Below, in pieces: positions 52,201-55,576 of a stretch of DNA of 55,576 bases. The first letter of the stretch is position 1, and every line of letters starts with the position of its first letter. The stretch spans positions 1 through 55,576 of the forward strand of contig JAEUWC010000022.1 of NCBI GenBank assembly GCA_016786465.1. The letters run 5' to 3'. The notes under the pieces are model-generated. The model saw only the letters and a program-made list of their open reading frames with translations. It was not told where the DNA came from and ran no database searches. The position numbers were made by a program, and so were the translations under genes. The DNA comes from Bdellovibrionales bacterium. GTDB taxonomy: Bacteria; Bdellovibrionota; UBA1018.

Positions 52201-52450
52201 CATTTTGGAAGCGGCTGAAACCCGGGTGCGTCCGATCTTCTTGACCACCGTGACGACCGTGATCGGAATTCTTCCGACGGCTTACGGAATCGGTGGCTTA
52301 GACATGTTCGTTGTTCCTATCGCAATGGCGTTAGGGTGGGGAATCATGTTTGGATCGATCCTGACTGCTTTCGTATTCCCAGCGGCGCTTTCGATTTTGG
52401 ACGACGTTTCTGATTTCTTTAAGGGCCGTAAAGGCGCCAAGATTTCCTGA
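49232..52450 (+). CDS. RND-family efflux transporter (AcrB/HAE1-type)
   Basis: This 1072-residue inner-membrane transporter has about 12 membrane helices in two halves. Proton-relay acidic residues appear in GILVDDSIVVTENAVR; GIVALAGVIVNNAIVLVDFVNQ is the matching helix of the second half. Large periplasmic loops follow helices 1 and 7. An Ala/Lys insert (about 490-510, EAAAAAAAEKEGKKKK) lies at the cytoplasmic middle. The start is TTG with AAGGG 8 bases upstream. No membrane-fusion or outer-membrane partner is adjacent. It interrupts the usual trmD-rplS order. Confidence 0.9.
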   Translation: MRNLISFFIRQSLFGDLLTAAVILVGVASLFLIRREIFPNVEFDFVSVTTVFPGASPEEVEKLLTNPIEQSLKEVDGIKKVFSSSTEGLSSVNVQLDPDVTTGAKGKSNIQDVVERIQNLPKEADKSIVTNLESKQGPILEVSVAGDVSPMELRSVAKRLEEEIESISGVARVVQPALRDKEVRVEPYLKKLAINRLSLDDLVLSLKNQNVAIPGGTIEASGGSRGREKIVRTKGDFSVLDDVKNTVVRANDMAQSVTIGKVADVFYDLERPTILTRANGQPALSLTVLQKEKSDAIDMVDAVRKRVDELKATLNPKLKITYINDFSEFIRRRLSILTSNLGIGLLLVLLLLPLMIPFRFSLIIALGEPFAFLGTILILYWTDHSINLISMVGLIIVSGILVDDSIVVTENAVRLVDEGMDPKEAAIEGTRQIVAPVTASVLTTTLAFLPMAFMSGIFGKFVREIPIAVITALAVSLFETFVILPAHVAQWIKPKSVQLAEAAAAAAAEKEGKKKKSLLDRLRFLKWLTVRLTELTTFTQKYWDQKMVPVYIRWLEVSLKRRYWVAAGMAAFFFLSIGVATQAMKLVLFPPEGVEIFFVQTKAPVGTSLEAHEKMLRPIEEVVEKLDRTELQDFTTQTGLVQQDPNDPETKRGSEFAQISVFLTPETQRKRTAAEIIEDLRVKVGKPEGLSQVNFVRVNTGPPTGKPVSLGVRGRTYEELIPVVEDLKKLLGTYKGVTDISDSFQKGKEEVRIHVNAAEAAAAGLSVASIGMTVRSAFEGIVATSIRELDEQVDVRVSLPKAERTQESSLTGLLIPNPTGNLIPLSAVSRVKPAQGLASYEHEDNKRQVKVTAEVDTKVTSAIEVNKKIRDQLPEFKKKHPGVIVAFGGEDEDTQESLASLGRAFGLAILGIFLLLVLTFKSLLQPLVILITVPLGIVAVIWAFFIHGLPFSFMGMLGIVALAGVIVNNAIVLVDFVNQRRAEGIGKRQSILEAAETRVRPIFLTTVTTVIGILPTAYGIGGLDMFVVPIAMALGWGIMFGSILTAFVFPAALSILDDVSDFFKGRKGAKIS

Positions 52451-52453
52451 TCT

Positions 52454-52858
52454 TTAGTTGGACGGGACGACGGGCGTAACGGTTTCTGAAGCGCATTTCA
52501 CAGTCAGCGAATCGCCACGAAGTTCGGATACTTCCAGTTCAAGTGAAGGACCATCGCCGATCACTCCACCCAATTTACGAGGGGCGCGGCGCTGAGTTGA
52601 AATGACCTGAATGGACATCTGGCCGGATTTGCTCAGCCGTGCAAAAACCTGCATGTCCAAGGCTCTTTCTTGGTAACCTTCGACATCATCCGCAACGACG
52701 GTCTTGGTCGCTAAAGGGATTTCTCCGCCATCAAAAGGCCTAAGGGTTCCGCCACAAGTCATCCGATTGGGCAAAGCCTGGGCAAAGCTTGAAGGAACAG
52801 CCGTTTGTGCGATCAGAGCAAGCAGAGATAGGCCGAAAAGCGGTTTCATAGGGGCCAT
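52454..52858 (-). CDS. Small exported protein of unknown function
   Basis: This 134-residue protein has a signal peptide (MKPLFGLSLLALIAQTAVPSSFA, cleavage about before QALP; longest hydrophobic run LLALIAQTAV). The mature 108 residues contain two Cys (MTCGGTL near the start, VKCASETV near the end) that could form a disulfide, and are beta-rich. ATG at 52849 is an alternative start. It is convergent with the RND gene, 3 bases apart. No family recognised. Confidence 0.65.
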   Translation of the reverse strand: MAPMKPLFGLSLLALIAQTAVPSSFAQALPNRMTCGGTLRPFDGGEIPLATKTVVADDVEGYQERALDMQVFARLSKSGQMSIQVISTQRRAPRKLGGVIGDGPSLELEVSELRGDSLTVKCASETVTPVVPSN

Positions 52859-52965
52859 TATTTGACATAAATGGTCGGAAATTGCAAGCGGGGATTTCTT
52901 TGGACCACTCAGGCTGGTTCTTGCCTTGCGCAGCTCGCTAAGCGCGTGTTATCCCCGGGACTCTT

Positions 52966-53607
52966 GTGCCAGCACCGATTTACGTCGCCCTTTTGCATTA
53001 CCCGATGACCAATCGGCATGGAAACGTGGTGACCACTGCGGTGACGAACCTCGATATCCACGACATTGCACGGTCTTGTAGGACCTACGATGTTCGGGGC
53101 TATTTCTTGGTGACACCGCTAGAAGTGCAGCACAAGTTGGTCGGGCGAATCCTGGATCATTGGCAGGACGAAAAGTCCAAGCAGTACCATCCGTACCGCT
53201 ATGAAGCCTTGAGCCGGGTCCGTTTGCTGAAGGATTTTAACGAAGTGAAAGATCGGATTCGATCTGAAACGGGTGAAGATCCCGAAGTCGTGATGACGGA
53301 CGCCAGACCTTTTCCGAATTCGGTCAGCTATGCTGACTATCGGTCCGAAATTTCGCAGCCTAAGCGAAAGCGGCCGGTCTGCCTGGTCTTTGGAACAGGT
53401 TATGGAATTTCGGAAGTCTTCCTTCCCGAGGTGCACCGGATTTTGGCTCCGGTGAACGGGCCGGAAGACGCAGGAGGCTGGGAGCCCCCGCACGAGGTCC
53501 ACGAAAAAGTGGGCCTGGAAGGGACCCCGGTGAAACGGAAGGGCTACAATCACCTTTCTGTTCGTTCTGCGGTGGCGATCATTTTGGATCGCCTGGCGGG
53601 AACCTAA
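52966..53607 (+). CDS. SPOUT-type RNA methyltransferase (TM1570-like)
   Basis: This 213-residue protein matches the RNA_Me_trans/DUF2168-type family known from Thermotoga TM1570: IYVALLHYPMTNRHGNVVTT (key: ALLHYP), TNLDIHDIARSCRTYDVRGYFLVTPLE, RILDHW, VMTDARPFPN, LVFGTGYGISE and YNHLSVRSAVAIILDRL. In Thermotoga the gene sits by trmD and rplS, as here. The predicted knot binds S-adenosylmethionine; the RNA target is unknown. The start is GTG. Confidence 0.88.
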   Translation: MPAPIYVALLHYPMTNRHGNVVTTAVTNLDIHDIARSCRTYDVRGYFLVTPLEVQHKLVGRILDHWQDEKSKQYHPYRYEALSRVRLLKDFNEVKDRIRSETGEDPEVVMTDARPFPNSVSYADYRSEISQPKRKRPVCLVFGTGYGISEVFLPEVHRILAPVNGPEDAGGWEPPHEVHEKVGLEGTPVKRKGYNHLSVRSAVAIILDRLAGT

Positions 53608-53610
53608 TAC

Positions 53611-53645
53611 CGATTCGGGCAGCGGCGCCCGGATGGCAAGTGGCC
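53611..53645 (+). other. Short GC-rich hairpins in the rplS leader region
   Basis: The 153-base gap between the SPOUT gene and rplS holds CGGGC paired with GCCCG around a 6-base loop, near 53617-53632. There is no T run, so it is not a terminator. The rest of the gap is purine-rich and ends in AAAAAGGAG. Confidence 0.3.
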
Positions 53646-53760
53646 AAAAGTTAGAACTCATGGGCGGAAGGCCGAGCAGACGGAACGGGCGAGCAAAAGC
53701 GCGTCCCTCCCCAAAGAGATCGTCCGTACCGCCAGAATAAAAAGGAGTGGTTGAGCCGAA

Positions 53761-54222
53761 ATGCGCTCAACCCGACGTGAAAAGATGAAAAAGACAATTA
53801 AGGCTAAAAAAGCAACAAAAAGCATTCAAATGCCCCTGAAGGGCTTGGCCGCAAAAGTTGCAGCCGCTGAAAAGAAAACCCTTCGCCCAGAATTCCCACA
53901 GTACAAAGCCGGCGACACTGTGAAAGTTCACACCCGTATTAAAGAAGGCGATAAAGAACGTATTCAGGTTTATGAAGGCGTTGTCATCGCAAAGAACGGC
54001 GCAGGCGGCAGCAAGTCCTTCACCGTTCGCAAGATTTCCCACGGCGTGGGCGTCGAGCGAATCTTCTTGGAATCTTCTCCGAAGGTCGCAAAGCTTGAAG
54101 TGGTTCAAGAAGGCCGTGTCCGCCGCGCAAAGTTGTACTACTTGCGTGGATTGGAAGGTCGCGCAGCGAAGATTGAAAAAAGCGATCAAGCCGCAGCAAC
54201 GCCTACGACCGCAACGAAGTAA
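53761..54222 (+). CDS. rplS: 50S ribosomal protein L19
   Basis: L19 sits at the subunit interface. The core is present: [36 protein letters not shown] (key: [19 protein letters not shown]), [44 protein letters not shown]. At 153 residues it is longer than the usual 115-120 because of a basic Ala/Lys-rich N-terminal extension. Start uncertain: ATG 53761 (AAGGAG 13 bases upstream) or ATG 53785 (MKKTIKAKK, 145 residues). The C-terminal tail is Ala/Thr-rich. Confidence 0.93.
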   Translation: MRSTRREKMKKTIKAKKATKSIQMPLKGLAAKVAAAEKKTLRPEFPQYKAGDTVKVHTRIKEGDKERIQVYEGVVIAKNGAGGSKSFTVRKISHGVGVERIFLESSPKVAKLEVVQEGRVRRAKLYYLRGLEGRAAKIEKSDQAAATPTTATK

Positions 54223-54231
54223 ATTCGAGAA

Positions 54232-55017
54232 TTGTCAGGCCGCTTAAAAGCAGTACTGAAAAAAAGACGAAAAGGCTTTCCTTCGCTTCTTCATGAAACG
54301 GAGGAAGGCCTTTTTGGCTTTTCAGACGCGTATCGGGTCGCGGGGGTCGACGAAGTCGGGCGCGGTTGTATCGCGGGCCCGGTTGTGGTCGCATCTGCTG
54401 TTTTGCCCGGCCGTTTGGTTTCTGAAATTGAAGCCGGGACCGCGCCGAAATGGATTTTAGATGTTCGCGACAGCAAGCTACTTTCCGCAGAAGCACGCGA
54501 AGAACTGGAACCCCTTTTGAAGCAGTGGCTTCAGGAATTTCACGTCGCCTTCATTCCCGTTTCCGAAATCGATCGAATCAACATATTACAGGCAACTTTT
54601 TTGGGGATGGAGCGATCGGTGTCAGCTCTATCCTTGCGTCCAAACCGCGTTTGGATTGATGGCAACCAAGTACCCAAGGGCTTACGCGACGTGGGTCGCG
54701 CGGTGGTGGGGGGCGATTTGAAATTATTGAGCATCGCTTGTGCGTCCATCCTGGCAAAAGTCGCGCGCGATCGTTTCATGAAGGAACTTTCGACGACTTA
54801 TCCAGACTACGGATTTTCAGATCATAAGGGCTACGGGACCCCTGAGCATTTGCGAGCATTAGATAGCCTGGGAGTAACTCCGGAACATCGGCGATCTTTT
54901 GCTCCGGTGCGCGACCGCCTGGCGCCCGCTTTGCAAAGTTCCCAGGGTGCATTTGAATTCAAGACACCGGCCGAATCCCCAAATCAGTCCGAAGATTTCG
55001 AAAACTTTTTCGCCTAG
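54232..55017 (+). CDS. rnhB: Ribonuclease HII
   Basis: This 261-residue nuclease removes RNA from RNA-DNA hybrids. The acidic active site is present: Asp40-Glu41 in GVDEVGRGCIAGPVV, then an Asp in VWIDGN and the CASILAKVARD segment. HKGYGTPEH near the end is typical. The start is TTG at 54232, 9 bases after rplS; no ATG is in frame before the motif. Its 3' end overlaps yraN. Confidence 0.93.
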   Translation: MSGRLKAVLKKRRKGFPSLLHETEEGLFGFSDAYRVAGVDEVGRGCIAGPVVVASAVLPGRLVSEIEAGTAPKWILDVRDSKLLSAEAREELEPLLKQWLQEFHVAFIPVSEIDRINILQATFLGMERSVSALSLRPNRVWIDGNQVPKGLRDVGRAVVGGDLKLLSIACASILAKVARDRFMKELSTTYPDYGFSDHKGYGTPEHLRALDSLGVTPEHRRSFAPVRDRLAPALQSSQGAFEFKTPAESPNQSEDFENFFA

Positions 55018-55396
55018 CCAGCGCGTTCACGCCGGGCGCGCGGCCGAATCCCAGGCCGAAAGAATCTTTATTGCTGAAAATCCAGGTGCCCGGCTACTTT
55101 GCCGGAACTTCAAGAACAAGGGTTTTGAATTGGATCTGGTTTTTTGGGTTCCCGGCAAAACAGCACAAGCGTCCGAATGGGTCTTTGTCGAAGTTCGCAT
55201 GCTTTCGGACCCGCGCGCATTTCAAGCGGGAATGGCCGATCAATCGATCACGCCCAAGAAACGCGCGCAGGTCGAAAAAGGCGCCCGCTGGTTCCTGGCC
55301 CATACTCCGCGTCCAAAGTCGGTTCAATCGATTCGATTTTCAGTCATCACCCTGGGCCCCGGTGGATTTCACTATTGGCCAAGGGCCTGGGGATAG
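54947..55396 (+). CDS. yraN: YraN/UPF0102 family endonuclease-like protein
   Basis: This family has a restriction-endonuclease-like fold. Visible features are AGRAAESQAERIFIAEN, LLCRNFKNKGFELDLVFW (usual GEIDLI) and WVFVEVRML, where the usual EVK is EVR, so the catalytic Lys is replaced by Arg. SITPKKRAQVEKGARWFL follows as normal. The start is uncertain: GTG at 54947 or TTG at 54953, both inside rnhB; there is no ATG. The position after rnhB is the usual one. Confidence 0.8.
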   Translation: MHLNSRHRPNPQISPKISKTFSPSQRVHAGRAAESQAERIFIAENPGARLLCRNFKNKGFELDLVFWVPGKTAQASEWVFVEVRMLSDPRAFQAGMADQSITPKKRAQVEKGARWFLAHTPRPKSVQSIRFSVITLGPGGFHYWPRAWG

Positions 55397-55403
55397 TTAG
55401 ACT
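55375..55403 (+). promoter_or_regulatory. Putative promoter of the repeat ORF
   Basis: TTGGCC (55375-55380), a 17-base spacer and TAGACT (55398-55403) lie 6 bases before the ATG at 55410. No Shine-Dalgarno. The -35 overlaps the end of yraN. Confidence 0.4.
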
Positions 55404-55409
55404 AGTTCC

Positions 55410-55576
55410 ATGAGTCGACTATTTCCAAGCTTTGCCGCGGTATTGGCCATGAATGCTGCAAAGAATGCTGCAAAGAATGCTGCAAAGAATGCTGCAAAGA
55501 ATGCTGCAAAGAATGCTGCAAAGAATGCTGCAAAGAATGCTGCAAAGAATGCTGCAAAGAATGCTGCAAAGAATGC
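55410..55576 (+). CDS. ORF of Asn-Ala-Ala-Lys repeats (partial, runs off the window)
   Basis: ATG at 55410 opens a frame that reads MSRLFPSFAAVLAM and then only Asn-Ala-Ala-Lys copies, ten complete plus a start of the eleventh, to the window edge. No stop is reached. The frame stays open because the repeat unit is 12 bases. The Lys/Ala repeat resembles Lys/Ala-rich DNA-binding tails, but such a repeat could also be non-coding. A promoter-like TTGGCC-17-TAGACT lies just upstream. The length and C-terminus are unknown. Confidence 0.55.
   Translation, partial: MSRLFPSFAAVLAMNAAKNAAKNAAKNAAKNAAKNAAKNAAKNAAKNAAKNAAKN
55452..55576. repeat. 12-bp tandem repeat array at the window end
   Basis: AATGCTGCAAAG is repeated perfectly ten times, then AATGC, without a single mismatch, and continues past the window edge. 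Perfect copies suggest recent expansion by slippage or unequal recombination. The true copy number cannot be seen. Confidence 0.95.

Noticed and set aside
55452-55576. Repeat array considered as CRISPR
   Set aside because: The unit is 12 bases with no spacers between copies, so it is a simple tandem repeat.

Overview
The window is a densely packed stretch of a bacterial chromosome. About 60 protein genes lie on both strands, almost without gaps; no interval over about 260 bases lacks a gene. I see no rRNA, tRNA, insertion sequence, prophage or CRISPR. The genes point to a Gram-negative cell: LptE, HldD, an OprB-like porin, an HtrA protease, an RND exporter and lipoproteins. Gene order (fabH-fabD-fabG-acpP-fabF-rpiB-glyA; lptE-holA-rpsT; rpsP-khpA-trmD-rplS-rnhB-yraN), together with PilZ/GYF, cNMP-binding and secreted-protease proteins, suggests a Bdellovibrio-like or other deltaproteobacterium-related lineage. 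That placement is inference from gene content, not a database result.

Layout: 1-2987 is the tail of an RDD-like membrane protein, then polA. 2991-6294 (minus) is nrdR-nusB followed by four unrecognised genes. 6378-9356 holds a porin and an exported aminotransferase-like protein. 9425-16248 (minus) is one long run for fatty-acid synthesis plus rpiB and glyA, headed by yceD. 16332-21435 has nagA, a Lys/Ala-rich basic protein, a TetR regulator divergent from a sterol-desaturase-family enzyme, an unknown gene and an HtrA protease. 21499-25956 is a ketone-body or short-chain acyl-CoA operon (thiolase, CoA-transferase A and B) ending in gamma-glutamyltransferase. 26038-30228 is an envelope or secreted group: putative zinc metalloprotease, a two-repeat exported protein and a lipoprotein with a VWA-like start. 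30485-32993 is GYF-GYF-PilZ, lysophospholipase-like and pyrE. 32995-39003 has nadB divergent from an operon of membrane sensor, alr, MlaF-like ATPase and a GYF-like membrane protein. 39016-43472 has a DciA-like gene back to back with lptE-holA, then rpsT, a coiled-coil gene and hldD. 43477-47950 has an aldo/keto reductase divergent from a DUF309 gene, a PerM-type permease with a cNMP-binding protein, and a receiver-domain protein. 48005-55396 is the ribosome/RNA block rpsP-khpA-trmD-(RND, small secreted protein)-SPOUT methyltransferase-rplS-rnhB-yraN. The window ends inside an ORF made of perfect 12-bp repeats encoding Asn-Ala-Ala-Lys.

Most of the content is core metabolism and envelope biogenesis in short operons with ATGA-type overlaps. 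The most striking cross-window signal is at gene starts. Many genes that head transcription units lack a Shine-Dalgarno sequence and instead have a -10-like box (TAGACT, TAGAAC, TAGACA, TATACC, TACGTT) only 6 to 11 bases before the start codon, several with a TTG-type -35 box 17-18 bases further up. Genes inside operons mostly do have Shine-Dalgarno sequences. This suggests leaderless mRNAs are common in this organism.

Other points worth a second look: the Asn-Ala-Ala-Lys repeat gene, an exported PLP-fold aminotransferase, a perfect 14-bp palindrome between two divergent genes, absent rimM and absent rpmF/plsX at their usual places, and a divergent gene pair whose start codons may share one CATG.
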